From: Ulva prolifera
Taxonomy: Eukaryota > Chlorophyta > Ulvophyceae > Ulvales > Ulvaceae
Assembly (NCBI GenBank): GCA_023078555.1
Contig: CM041200.1
Span: forward strand, 1,054,001-1,118,000
Reading direction: 5' to 3'
Length of the DNA: 64,000 bases
Below are positions 46,133 to 58,300 of this stretch, in pieces; the first letter of the stretch is position 1, and each line of letters starts with the position of its first letter. The notes beneath the pieces are model-generated. The model worked only from the letters and a program-made list of their open reading frames with translations. It had not been told where the DNA came from and did no database searches. The position numbers and the translations under genes are program-made.

Positions 46133-47139
46133 ATGATTCGGATGAGCGTGTCTTGTAGGCAGTGTGCCCTTGCACAACTTTCAGCCCGAACACGGTACTA
46201 TCCAATCATTGCCAGGCGCAGATCGGTATACGGTGACCAGGCTCTTGCATGGCAATGTCGTGCACAGGTTCCGAAATCCAACGGAAATAGCGAACGACGG
46301 ATAGCTCCGGTATCGCGGGCAGATGACAGCCCGGATGCAGCAGAGCAAGAAGAAATCGCTAGAGCAGCATCGGTTGTACTGGGGGGTGCAGAAATGGTGT
46401 TGCGGGAGAAACTGGAAGAGTACGACGCTGAGCTGAAGGAGGTCGAAAGTTTTGATGACAACATCATCTACAGGTGTGAAACCGCGATCGTAGGCTCTAT
46501 GCTGCTATTCACGAAACTGGAACGCTTTACATTGTGTTCATGTGGCTGCAGGGGTGTGAACTCATTCACTCTGAGGCTGCTGAAGCGAAAACGAGCGTTT
46601 ATAGAGAAGCGTATCCTAACGATCCAGGAGCTGTCCAGGGACGTGCAGTCCTGCTCATTGGACAGTAAATGTACATTTCTTCTTAAATCCTCCTCCGAAT
46701 TGGAGGACTTGACGGAGCAAGTGAATCAGACACTGGATGAGGTGTTTGCCAGGGGGGCAGTGGAGACTGAAGGCAATTCCGTTGTGCGCCCCCTTCTTGC
46801 CAGCGCCACCACGCTGCTGCTGCTGCTGCTGCAGGCATTGCTCACATTCAATTTCTTACACTGTCTTGCTGCTTTTCTGCTTTGTCAGGCAACAGACTAC
46901 CACAGCCATGCAGCATGTATTTGCAATGTGTGTCACGAAGCCCAGGTCTGGACTCATCAAAGTCCCTGTGATGATAGGTATAGGATGATGCATACATGCA
47001 TATATATATATATATAGTTACAAAGGACAGAGGCCGGGCAGCGAGCCGTTGCCAGGAATACACACGCAAATCCACTCACGCAGTCATGGCACTAGGCCGG
47101 GCACGAGCACGTACCACAGCTCGGCCGTACCACAGCTCG

Positions 47140-47185
<46 letters not shown>

Positions 47186-50019
47186 GGTATATATATATAT
47201 ATATATGTATACACACATAGCTGTGACGAATGCTTTGCGCCGTTTGAGTGTGGCGGTGTGCAAAGGGAATGCTGATGTGTTCCGTGCTGGGCGTTAGCAG
47301 GTATTGCCGGTAGGGCTGTGGTGTGAGCTCGTGCCCGGCCTAGTGCCATGAATGAGTAAGTGGGTTTGCGAATGCATTGCAAGAACCGGTGGCATGGCCG
47401 GCCTCTGTCCGTTGTGAGTACATACACATACCGTGTGCAAGCTTCAGGTCAGTGTTCGTGCATGCTTCAGTGCATGATCTAACTGTGCACTATAGAATTC
47501 CTCGGCATCATATGAGGTTTGGAGAGACCGGACAGTCAGCATGCCCGCAATGCGATGGTCAATTGATGATGAAGCCAAGGATCTGGAAGATGCCATCTGG
47601 GCAGCGGCGGAAGTGGCAGAGAAGATAGAAGGCGCATACGTGCAGGTAGCGTGCACCGCCAGGCACCCCAGTGGCTGCCATGCAACCTGTATGGGGCTCA
47701 CTCAAAATCTCACCACGTTGCCTGTGCGGCAGCTGCCCCGAATATCCGCTTGACTGATCTGTCAACCGTAGTGAGCTAGCTTCCTCCCCGCTGCTGTCAA
47801 GGTGGTGCCGATGCTCTATGTACTGATAGCATGTAGCTGACGCGTCAGCTGAGCTTGAAAATGGCGTTGCAAGCAAACATTGTCATGACGTAGCAGCCAT
47901 CTGTGCGCAAGCAGTACCCCCTGCTTCTGTCAGATCGAAGGAAGGTCAGATACATAGGGAGCGTGTCTGGCACGGCAGGGATCTGGCACATCGACTATGA
48001 TGGGGTGACACGCTGCAGGTTGAGAAGCGGTATGGCAGTGTCCAGCGAACGCGAAAGGTTGAGACTGCGGTGGAGGCACTGTGGACCGAAGCAATTTCAG
48101 GCGCCCTGAAGCGGCAGTTCCCTAAGCTGCCAAATGTCAGTGTGACAGCAGAGGACGTAGCTCAGTCGGAGAACCGCCCGCTGGAGGCGGCGGTGGGAGC
48201 AATTGTCTCCACTGCAGTCGCTACAGCCTTTGCTGGATTTGCAAGTGCGTCCCTGCATTGCGCAAAAGCTCATGGACTCGGTGCCTGTGTGGCATCGATG
48301 CTCTCTGTTGTTCAAGGTGCTGTCATGATACGTCTGTCGAGTCTGTAGACTCCGACGGCGGGACGTCATGGACCTGGCAGCGTGACTCTTCTACATGGTA
48401 GCACACTTGTACCAGCATCTTTGCTGCACTGCTTTAGTTGATGCTTAGCACACACGAGACTGCTTGTGCACAGTTAACCCGCCGCGCCTGCACATGTGGC
48501 CATGAACTGTTGTCCAGCATGTTGACTGTGTGACGCATTTGTAGCATCCCGATCGATGCATCATGAATGGTGCTGTGACCATCAGACCGGCCGCAACACA
48601 TGCGCCACATTATATGCCTCTGCATAAAGGGCCTTCTCTGACCCAGCTCCGCTGCGTCTGCAGTCTCGCTGTTCGGCCTGTCTCCCAGCCTGGACAGCAT
48701 TCTGCACTGGTCTGCGGTGGTGCCTCGCTCATTATCAGAATTCACAACGGTCGTGGCATGGACACTGCCACTGGCTGCTGCGTACGGAGCCCTGGGAGGC
48801 ATGCGGCGGCTGGACGAGGTGCTGTCCCCCAAAGGCCCAGTCGGGGCCGTCACGAGCGCTGCCGCCACTGCCGCAGACCGCTTGCAAGCCGGCAGCCGCC
48901 TGCTGCAGTACTCCAAGGGGTGCAAGCAGCAAGACATGCGGTCGCTCTACCTGTTGTCCACCATCGAAATGGTCGGGCTGTACACACCCCTCACGTACGG
49001 CCTGCTCCCCGCAGCCCTCCTCAGACTCGGCGGCCCCTCCATGGTGCGTCCTGGCTCACGGGATCTCCCCTGTGCTGCAATTTGCGATGCTTTTCAGTGC
49101 TGCGCGTGTGATTGCTATGGGGCCTTGGCTGCCCCACTCCTGCCATGGTGCAGCGAACTGCACAATGGTGCAGCCGAGGCATGCGTGCGCTGCAGTCGTA
49201 GCCGCAGCCAACGATCCATGTGCACAAACTACCGTGGGTGCGTGCAGGGGTCATGGTTTTTCAAGGGCGGATTCTTTGCGCCGTCGCTGCTGCAGGTGCC
49301 GCTGCTGACGCTCTCCGTCGCGCTCGCCGTCGGCACTATAGAGGTGCTGCGGTCCCTTGGGGACAGCATCGATGAAGATGCGCGGCGCGACAGCACGCAG
49401 GATATCGACTGGCTGGTCAACGTTGATGAGCCCCTGGGGATCATGCGCAACGGCCGCTATGTCGTCACTGATGACCTCGGTGACACGACTCAGGCCGCGG
49501 AGGAGGGCCTGCGCAGCCGGCAGCTCATCCCTCCGGGCAAGCCACTGTCCGAGGTCTCCGAGGCACCCACCTCCATCACGCTGGACTGGCAGACAGCCGC
49601 CGCGCAGGCGCGCCCGCCTCCCGCTGCAGAGCTGCCTGTATCGTAACAGGGGGGTGTGGTGTGGGGTACTGATGGTGTGAAGGTTCGGGCGCTGAGGATT
49701 GTGTGTGGTGCAGAAGTCGAAGCGGCAGCTGGAGGAGTGGATCTACCCAACAGCCGTGACAGTGGTGGCAGCGTACCTGTGCCTGGAGGCGCAGATCACG
49801 CATGAGCTTGCGTATGTGGCGGTTACTCATTTCGTGTCGATCACTGTGCTGGACTTGATGTCCAGGCCATGGGCGCATCCCAACGTCATGGTGTGCTGTG
49901 TCTCCCACCTGCATAACATGCTGGCTGTAGACCTGCTCGCGAATACAGATCCGCGCCTCAATGGTCAGCAGCAATGTGTACATGAAGTGGTGCCTGCAAT
50001 CAAGTTGTTGTTCTGCTGA
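46133..50019 (+). CDS. Unrecognised multi-exon membrane protein, possibly plastid
   Basis: Proposed exons 46133-46473, 46552-46741, 47517-47645, 48019-48244, 48664-49043, 49248-49637 and 49714-50019, all in phase with GT-AG ends, give about 650 residues. The N-terminus is Arg/Ser/Ala-rich and could be a transit peptide. A Glu/Lys-rich helical part follows (E-E-Y-D-A-E-L-K-E-V, R-K-R-A-F-I-E-K-R-I, D-D-E-A-K-D-L-E-D-A), then hydrophobic segments (A-I-V-S-T-A-V-A-T-A-F-A-G-F, W-T-L-P-L-A-A-A-Y-G-A-L, L-L-T-L-S-V-A-L-A-V) and a final membrane block (Y-P-T-A-V-T-V-V-A-A-Y-L). If the last donor is not used, translation stops at 49646. I recognise no family. Intron 2 (46742-47516) is filled with LINE tails and TA repeats. 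A longer start at 45917 is possible. Confidence 0.5.
46999..47220. repeat. (TA)n microsatellites between inverted LINE tails
   Basis: TA dinucleotide runs at about 46999-47016, 47142-47181 and 47189-47206, ending in GTATACACACATAG. They bound the two oppositely oriented LINE fragments. Confidence 0.9.
47015..47126 (-). repeat. LINE 3' tail copy 3
   Basis: Reverse complement of the LINE end (GTTACAAAGGACAGAGGCCG at 47017), including the segment matching G-T-G-C-C-C-G-G-C-C-T-A-G-T-G-C-C-A-T-G of the 5190-5225 region. Its 3' end abuts (TA)n at 46999-47016. A 14-base duplication, ACCACAGCTCGGCC, closes its truncated end. Confidence 0.85.
47221..47430 (+). repeat. LINE 3' tail copy 4, longest fragment
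   Basis: About 205 bases matching 5088-5300 with substitutions, in the same orientation as the long copy. It includes the end of the coding region (T-N-A-L-R-R-L-S-V-A-V-C-K-G-N-A) and the UTR, and ends in GAGTACATACACATAC. The 5' truncation junction abuts a TA/TACACA tract. Confidence 0.88.
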
Positions 50020-51376
50020 GGCGCGCACAGCATGATGCAGTAGAATTTGCACATGCAGGTACGGGTAGAGGTAGCACCTCCGCAGAAGCGTCAGGGCGCA
50101 GTCATCAAAGTCGACAAAGCCAATCAATCCAACAATGACTAGCACATGTGGGAGTCCCACAGCGGGACTATCAAAGCGCTCCCGTGCTCCACCCTGCAGT
50201 TCTAGTATGAATCATCCATTGCGGGGATACATATTGAGCTTAGTTCGTAGCTTGTTGTAAACTGCAAGTGCGTCTCGGGGTGAACACTCTGAAGATCAAG
50301 ATATGGCATGAGAAGAATAATCAGCGTGGATCTGTCGGTGTCGAGCAAGTTTTTCAGTTCAGTGCTGTTATCGACCAACCCTCAACACTCTGCAGTCCCT
50401 GCAACAATTCTGGCGAACCCGGAGAGTGCACAAACTGAATCGGGTTTGCCAACCCTTTCTCAGATAGTGGCTCTCGTGGTGGTCCAGTAAAAACTCTGTG
50501 CACCAGGAGATCAGTTGTGGAGACAATTGGGCATGAACGGCTTTTTGCAAGTCAGTTGTGCAATGTGTGTGGACCTTTGAGCAGAATGATATTTTGGTTG
50601 TACTGTGATCATCACCCGTGCGTACTGTTGTTAAAAAAATACACACAGCGCTGTTGTATGATGGATCTTCGCTCCAGAGCTGCCATAGCGACCGTGTGAC
50701 AGGGGTGCTCACGGCACCTGCTGCTGTGTCACTTAAGCTGAACGATGATAACTGAGATGTTAAAACAGAGTTTTCGTCAATATTGGAAAGGGTACACAGC
50801 TATTATACGATTTTAACTCTCGTATCATCCCATTTGCAAAAAAATACACGATTCTGTAAGTGCCGACATTTACTCACATCAGGTTGACAGACAGAACATC
50901 CAGATGCTAAAACATGCATCTTTCATTTTTACAGATTTTTTGGAGGCGTTGAACGCAATCATATCATATTCCCTAACCTGTCAGATTGCACAGGCATGTA
51001 CATGCCCGCCACTCACTGCTCGGCATCGCATGGAAACATTGGCGACCACATGGTGTCTCGGACTCGGCGACACCCACGCCAACAATCCATTGTACCTGAC
51101 TCACATAAGTACAAATTTGTTTAATGCACCAGCTAAACTGGGTTGGATATTGGTCTCCTGCTCTCAACTGCAGAACATGCACTGATGCATGCAACGACGC
51201 TCATGGAGCCCTAGAACATGACCAGGGCGGCACCGCAGACACCAAAATCATTTATTTGCAATCAATCCTGCGGGGAAAAGACAAAGAAAACCTCTAGGGA
51301 CATACAGTATGATCAAACGGTGCACAACGCACCGAGGCCAAATCAGCTTTACAAGGCTCAGCACGCATTATGCGTG
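50020..51376. other. Intergenic between convergent genes, AT-rich
   Basis: No exon recognised. 50230-51300 is AT-richer than the genes around it. TTACA at 51349-51353 is the probable DUF789 poly(A) signal on the minus strand. Confidence 0.5.
51349..51353 (-). promoter_or_regulatory. TGTAA poly(A) signal of DUF789 gene
   Basis: TGTAA on the minus strand, 24 bases after the stop at 51377. Confidence 0.55.
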
Positions 51377-53013
51377 TCATACCGGAAGTGAAGTAGCGGG
51401 ACCAAGGCGCCCTCGTTGCAAGAATACAAAATCCTTATGGTCCATCTCATCCTCATATGTAGTGCCATCTTTGGTAAGAATCTCCACATAGTGCTCACAG
51501 TTGCATGAGAGGCGTTGTGCGCGACTGTGGAGATGACGTATGTATTCATCCAACTTGGACTGTACAGGGCCATTCTGGCTACCACTTGACAGATGCAGCC
51601 ACCGCTCTGAAGTGGCACCAGCATCACCGGCATGCACCTCCACGCCTCCAGAGAGCAGGCCCGCAATGATCATGGAGAACTCATTTGGGACATTGAGGTT
51701 CTCAAATGTATAGTATGCTAGGAATTTTGCATCAAGGGGCATGTCTGGGATCCGATACAGTGGCTGCCACCATACGGCAATCCATGAGCACGGATGCATT
51801 TCAGATAGTGGGGTGCGAAGCAGTGCCTGTGGGTCTGGAAGAGTTTCCGATGGCTGCTGCGATGCCAGCGACTGCAAATCATGATACAGCGGCATTCTCT
51901 CCCACGGTAAGCGTTTGGCATGGTATGACGCAAGCAGGTTCATCTCATGAGGCCAGCCCTCTCCCCCGCGATACCGACACCTCGGAGGTGCACCAGCCCT
52001 GGATACCAAGTGACAGTCAATCTAAGGAGCCTCAAGAGTAAGGTGCGCGACTATCGATAACATCATCGTGTCCAGCATACAAAGGAGGAAGACAACAGAT
52101 GCCAGGGAGCCAGGGCATCAATGTGCAGCAGCAGCGAAGCTGGCAAAGAACAGTATGTAGCGTACCGGGCAGCGTTGCTGACAGAGTCCGTCTTGGTAAA
52201 TAGCTTCATCGCAGATAACAGTGGCACAAAGTAAGCCGTGGAGCGTCCCAGGACTGACCCGCAAGTGGGGATTTCTAACCCAAACAAGCTGGCGTCTTTC
52301 AGGGTGTTCCAGACGTCCGACAGACTCAAGTCGGCAAACGATTTATCTTGGGGAAGCTGTATCTTAGGCGTAGCCTGCATGCTCCGAAATGTTGTTGCTC
52401 GAATCGCGTCATGGCAAAAGATCGCCCCAGCGTCAATGTGGAACGCGGGCAGCATGGCAGTGTGGCTCCGGTTGCGCACTTGAGTGATGAATGTCATAAA
52501 GTCACAATGTGCGCATTCATTGTGGGCGATGAATTGCTGTGCGGGAGGGGCTGGCGACATCAGCTGCGCAGGTATCAACTGTGCTGTTGGTATCAGGCGG
52601 TCCCCGACCCGCGCGGCATCGCTATCGCCACGCGTCCGACTTCTACTAGGAGCATTTCTTCGTCCATGTTTAGTGGATTTCGTGAATTTGGCTTCGCGCG
52701 GTGCTGACAACTCAGCCTCTTCAACACCACATTTCGCGTCGAGGCGTTCCTGTTGCGATTCCTGATGTGAGATGGACCCGCTATTTCCCCGATTCTCCCC
52801 TCCATCACATACATCACTGAAGCTCTTTAATCCCAGCTGCGAGCCGCTCTCGCATAGCTGCAGTGCCTCCGCGTGGTCGCCTTCTTCTGACAAAGCTAAA
52901 GGAGCCGAAGACGACCAATCCTCGCGACTGTGATCCGCAGGCCTCAGACTATGCAGAGACTGCATCGCGTTCTCACAGTAGCCCGTCTTCTGTGGAGACG
53001 TTGGCGGTGGCAC
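51377..53013 (-). CDS. DUF789 family protein
   Basis: Two exons on the minus strand, 53013-52166 and 51998-51377, join through a split CGG codon, giving 489 residues. The first about 190 residues are Ser/Glu/Arg-rich and look disordered. The conserved part begins with L-S-L-S-D-V-W-N-T-L-K-D and Y-F-V-P-L-L-S-A-M-K-L-F (the family's Y-Y-V-P-Y-L-S-A-I-Q-L), continues with L-P-W-E-R-M-P-L and has the hallmark P-C-S-W-I-A-V-W-W-Q-P-L-Y-R-I-P followed by F-L-A-Y-Y-T-F. DUF789 proteins are widespread in plants and green algae, with no established biochemical role. The N-terminal extension and C-terminal Arg/Gly tail are not shared with plant members I know. An upstream exon cannot be excluded. Confidence 0.75.
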
Positions 53014-53691
53014 TCAGGCTGGCAACAGCTAGCTGTGGAAGACCAGCGGCACAAGAACTTGGCGGGACAGAAGACAAGATAATACGTCACAGTCTTCAAA
53101 ATCTGGAGCAGCAGTGGGATCGCAGATTCCAGTTCGTCAAAGACCAACGAAAGTCCGGATTCCTAACAGATGTGCAATGCCGAGCGACAGACTAGAAATT
53201 CTGATAAAGATTTCAAGAGCAACTACCCGGAACCATATTCAGATTGCTTCAAACAGGAAATCCAGCAGCATGTCGAAGTTGAAACGCGGCAGAAGCAGAG
53301 CGCGCGTTCATGCACGCATGCATGCGGCTGCTGCTGTGCGCACACTGAATCAGTGTTCTGTTCCTGAACAGTGACTAGAAGCGGAGGCGTGATACGATTG
53401 GCACAGCATTTAATCATGTCGTCCGCATTTTATCACGAGGCCGGTGCTGTGCTGTAAGGCACTGACAGCCACAAAGTGTCATGTATACCCATCATCAGCG
53501 ATGCTGATCAGAATACATAATATGTTGTCAGTTCAGTACAGCCATGGACACAGTACAGCCGTTGACGCGGTTCAAATAGTCACTGTAGCCAAATTTGTGT
53601 ACAGAGCGGGTCCGAATTACACACTACTGTGCCACATGCAGCATTTAGGTACTGCATCGATATGCCAGAATCTCAGCGGACACCAAGTGCC
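53014..53691. other. Intergenic between tandem minus-strand genes
   Basis: Contains the DUF789 promoter and the CIA30 3' flank, with TTACA at 53617-53621 (minus TGTAA, about 71 bases past the CIA30 stop). Nothing else recognised. Confidence 0.5.
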
Positions 53692-54698
53692 CTAATCCTC
53701 ATTCCCTGATGATCTATCTGTGTCGTATCCTGCAGCGAGCCTGCTGATACAGAGCTGGTACGGCCCATCCTCTTGTAAATAGCTACCCCCCATGACGGAA
53801 AATCCTATCGACGTGACTCTTCGAAGATTCGGAATACGCTCCTCCTCCGTCAGGTAACCGTCTCGCGTCAGAATGAACTGTACAACCGCAAGGCGAACAT
53901 CTTCCCACCTGCCCGGCCTGCAGGACGCATAAATGTCAGCCAGATGTGTCCCACCACATCAATGTCAAATCAACCAGAACATCACCATGTCAGAACAGCC
54001 GCTTGGGCTGGAACAGAAACTCACTCGGTCTGAAAGTGTGCTTGCCAAATCTCATTGACACCATCGCCCTCAAAGTAGCTGTCCGTTTTCAGATACATGC
54101 CATAGATCCGCCCGTCTCCTTTCACACGACAATTGATTGTGCTTGCAACTTGCCGTTCGTAATCTCCCAGCCATAAGTAATGCCCCAGCTCTTCCTGCTC
54201 AAGAACAGGGCTGCACGTGGGTCATATTGGCCAAGAGCGTCATTACGCACTGAAACCGGATGCATCATGCTTGCCAGCCCGGATACTCTTGTTTGGGTGC
54301 CGTGGCACACCTTGCTACCAAATGATGCTTGTCCAAGGCGGCGAACTTTTGGATTTGTGTCGTATGGGATTGCGCTACTGAAATTGCCTTGGAACACAAG
54401 AGATCCTTCTTCATCTCCCCCTTCTTGAAAGGCCAGCGCAGCCGTGGTTTGACCTCCCAAATTCGCATCTGTCAGGGTCTCGAATGACCCCAGGCAGCTT
54501 GCTGACCTCAGATTGAACAGCTCCTCTTCAAAGGTACGCAGCACTCCAGGTTCCGAAAACGCTGAATCACCTCACATGTTTCTACCCTACGACATGTGAC
54601 ACCTTGCATGTTCGATGGCTGCTGAGCAGGGAGAACTTACCCTCTTCCAAATAGCGACTAGACTTCAGCAGCGCACGCTGCAACAGGCTCAGAGCCAT
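53692..54698 (-). CDS. CIA30/NDUFAF1-like protein
   Basis: Four exons on the minus strand, 54698-54641, 54561-54311, 54194-54025 and 53908-53692, in phase, give 231 residues. The CIA30 fold is recognisable in order: E-L-F-N-L-R ... L-T-D-A-N-L-G-G-Q-T-T-A (the family's D-S-D-I-G-G-K-S-T), L-V-F-Q-G-N-F-S, Y-E-R-Q-V-A-S-T-I-N-C-R-V-K-G-D-G-R-I-Y, T-D-S-Y-F, then W-E-D-V-R-L-A-V-V-Q-F and S-I-G-F-S-V-M-G-G. In mitochondria CIA30/NDUFAF1 helps assemble respiratory complex I; related plastid proteins such as HCF173 act in photosystem biogenesis. The short Leu/Arg/Ser-rich N-terminus (M-A-L-S-L-L-Q-R-A-L-L-K-S-S-R) suits a mitochondrial presequence. No SDR domain is present, so this is the stand-alone form. 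Confidence 0.82.
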
Positions 54699-55396
54699 TA
54701 CTTCAATGTGGCCTTCTCCAAACCAGTAATTGGTACATTACTGAAGCTTCGGTGCGGGCTGATGGGTTCTGATATCATGGAATTTGTGTTTCACAGCGGT
54801 GGTTGTTCAGGACGGATGTGCAATCGCAAGCCACAAAAGGACCAGCCCCGGACATCAACGGGTGATATCTAGATCCGGTGCCGGAAGAGTGCGTAACACT
54901 GATCACCAGCTACAACAAACGCCGTTGTGAAGCATCGGCGGGATGTGATGTCTCGGTGCAAAGGATCCTGCCGCCCGTCCACAGTCCGACAGCCAGAGGT
55001 GAGCACGCTTTATTTGAGCAGTGACTTATGCAGCGATTTTGTCATATGCAGACATCGTCATGCTGCACATGAAGAGATCCCGTATTCACCGGCATCGTCA
55101 TGCATGACTGCACGTAGTGTCTACAAGAACAGACTCACAGGTCGTCGATGGTGTACAGCGACGCTTGTCCAGCACACTAGTTCATTGAATGTTGTTCCAG
55201 TGTTCATGTTGCCCATCGAGCCCGACCTACAGCGGTGCTCGGAGTTTTTCGTGATCTCTTACGTTCATCGTGCTTCTTCGTCGCAGAAAACAATCGATCA
55301 TGTCCATAATGAAGGAGCGAGTTCCGTCAAACAGGCTTGCCGTCATCATGCTACAACTGTAGTGCCAGGCTGGCATCCTCGACGCTGACACACTCC
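54699..55396. other. Divergent intergenic region, CIA30 / DMXL
   Basis: About 700 bases with two promoters; no exon recognised. Confidence 0.45.
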
Positions 55397-58300
55397 ATGG
55401 CAACTCGCACTTCACTCCCGGCGCTTGCACGGAGCGTGGGCGGTGTGATAGATGTGCAAGGCGCAGTGGTATTCCGAGTACCCGGCGTCGACAATACATT
55501 CTCCGCTCATTCTTCGATCGATGGCTCTGTTTTTGTGCAGACTCTTGAGGTGTGCTGTTGTGCATTTGCTCTCGATGCTGTCGCAGTAGGGCAGAACTGC
55601 CTATCGGGTATTCATCAGCAGCCCAGAAAGCTCCTGTATGGTCTGCTCTTGCTTCTGGCGTGCAGAGCGAGGGTTGTGTCTGTTGTGCTGTCGCACGAGA
55701 CGGTGACAGCCCGTCTTGCAGGACGGCGCTTCACCAGCGCTGCACTGCGTTGCCGTCATCGATGCTCCTCATCTACACGATGAGGCTTTTACGGAAAGCT
55801 CTGATGGCGTCGTGACGAGCACCCAGCTGCACTGGCTTGGCACTGCTGCCTGCGTGCTCGCAATTGTGCACGGCAGAATCGCCCACTTAGTGTCACTGTC
55901 TTCTGCGATCCACCAGCCGTTAAGACGGCACATGCCGTACGATATCCTTGGACATCTGATTGCACATCGCTCTATCCTAGCGATGAGCACGGATGCCTCG
56001 TTCGGCAGCGTGTTCGCAACCACTGCGGATGGCTCGCTCCTGCGCTTCGCACAGCGGCCGTCAGCACCGGCCCGGGCCACGCAGGCCGCCAGCACCACCT
56101 GGCGCCAGCTCGCCTCCCTAAGCACAACGTCCCCGCATCGTCACTTGGCAGTGTCCCTGCATGCCGATGCACAAGGGCAGCTCCTGGTGGCGACCGGGTC
56201 CGAAGCAGATGCGTCTATGGCGGTATGGCGCCTCGCCGCTGACCCCACCAAGCACAGCTCACCTCCGCCAGCGCCCGAGTACGTCAGCGTGCCATGCGCC
56301 CCCACAACGCTTCAATTCCGGCCGACAACGGCCGAAGCTAGCACCGACAGCAGCAGTGGCCCCCCTGCAACGCTGCTCGCTGCGGGCGCCGACGGCGCCA
56401 TCCGGATATGGCTTGACGTGGACGCCGCATCGGCGCTGCCGCCGTCGTTCCTCGCCGCCGCGCAGGCCAACTGCAAGGCGATCGGGCGCCGCATGTGCCT
56501 GTCCCAGGTCCTCTCGCCTCCAATGCTGCTGCCCCCACGGGCTCCCCGCACTCTTGCCACGTGGGCGGCCGCGGGGGCCTTGACCTCCTCAGCGTCGCAG
56601 CCCGTGCAGAACTCGTGGATCGTCGCCACTGTGTATGACTCCGCCCCAGCCACAGACGACTATGAGGCAGCATCGGACCAGGTCTTCATCTGGTGCCTCT
56701 CCACGCACGCCCCGGACGTTCCGGTTCGCGCCCAAGTCAACGGCACCACCAAGTCAAAAGGCACGGCTCGGGAGAATGCTCAGGGTCTGCCCAAGGCTGC
56801 GGAGCCGGCAGTCGCTGCTGGGTGTGCCGTGCCCTGCGCTACCGCTGCGCTGTGGGCGCACGAGGCATACCGGGTGCGCCCCCCCATCTTGCAGCCTCCG
56901 TTGCGTGTGGTACAGTCACCATATGACAGCTGCCTTGAGCTCCCTGCTGTGTCCGTCGCCATGCTCTGCGAGCCCACCCCGCAGCACCTCACGCTTGCAC
57001 TGGAGCCTCTGCAGTGCCGGTTGTGGCAGGGCTCTAGCTCACAGCGCCGCTCTCAGTGACGGCCCGTCAGTGCGGCGGTGACGGAGCCCGGCATGAATGC
57101 AGATGGATTGGGCGGATCGTGGGAAACTCGCGGGAGCTGCGGGAGGGGGTGCGCTGAGGCTGCTGCAGGCGGTGAGCTGCTCTGTGCGGGAGGGCTCACC
57201 GGTGCTGGCGGTGGCGCATGTCGCGGTGAACGCTGGTAGCCACTACGCAGAGGTGCGGCCCGCGGTGCTTGACCTCGTGGACGTCGCCGACACCGCGATC
57301 ACGCTGCCCGACGGCTCCGCGCTGCGCGCCGTGGCCGTCCACGACGTCGCGCCGCAGCAGCTCGCGGCAGGCCACCCCAACATTCAGCACATCTCGGTGC
57401 GCCGCATCCGCCCTGGCATGCTGTGCGTGCTGCGCGTCAAGGCGCGCCTGACCGGGATGCTGTCAGTGTCCGGCCGCCCCTGCGGTGATTGAAGAATCGC
57501 TCTGTCCGTGCGCACGCCACGTCCTTGCTTGTTGGCCGAAGTCCATGCGCCGTGTTCCGTCCACTCCCATCAAGGGCCACGCACTCGCCGAGCCCATGTG
57601 GCCGACGTCCGAACGTGGCCGACGTCCGAACGGTGATGCAGGCACATCCAGCGCTGCCGCTGGCGGCGTCGACCGGGAGCAGCGGCCGTGTGGCCGTGTG
57701 GGCTGTGGAGCCGGTTGAACTGCTGTGCGACCTCGCGCCAGCCGGCCCGCCGGCGGCTGCCGTGGCGTGGCTGGCGCACCCCCACGGCGGCGGTAATGAC
57801 GGCCTTGCCTCCACGCTCCTCGTCTGCACGCGCTCACACCTGCTTCTGTACCCCTTAGTCCTCGAAAGCGCCGGTGATCACCCCTCCGCGGCGGTGCTGC
57901 TGCAGGACGATGTGGAGTCCGTGCCACTGCCCCAGCCGTTGCCGGAGGGGGCCACGTGCTCGCTGCACGCAGTCACCGGCGCCGGCAGCAGTGCCACCAT
58001 CCTGCTGCACTGCAGCGCCGAGGGCGCGAGTACGCAGGCGTTGCTGTTTGCCGTTCCGGAGCTGTCCTCAGAGCCTCTGCGGGCAAGCGACGTGCTGCTG
58101 TGCCCAGCAGGTGCAGCAGAGTGCGCTGCAGGTGCCGCATACATCTCGCGCATGCATGGCGTACGCGCGCTGCTCGCGGTCTCCCCTGCGATGCCCCCGG
58201 CTCTCAGTGTGCTTGCTGTGGGCCGGGACGCGCTGGAGCTGACGTGGGCGTCTGGTGCGAGGGGTGTCCCGAAGGGCCCCGCCACGCATGCAGGGCACGT

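Noticed and set aside
46999..47220. TA repeats as a CRISPR or tandem gene array
   Set aside because: They are plain dinucleotide runs without spacers; nothing in the window resembles a CRISPR array.
52863..53195. Plus-strand frame of 110 codons
   Set aside because: It overlaps the start of the DUF789 exon in antisense and shows no domain.
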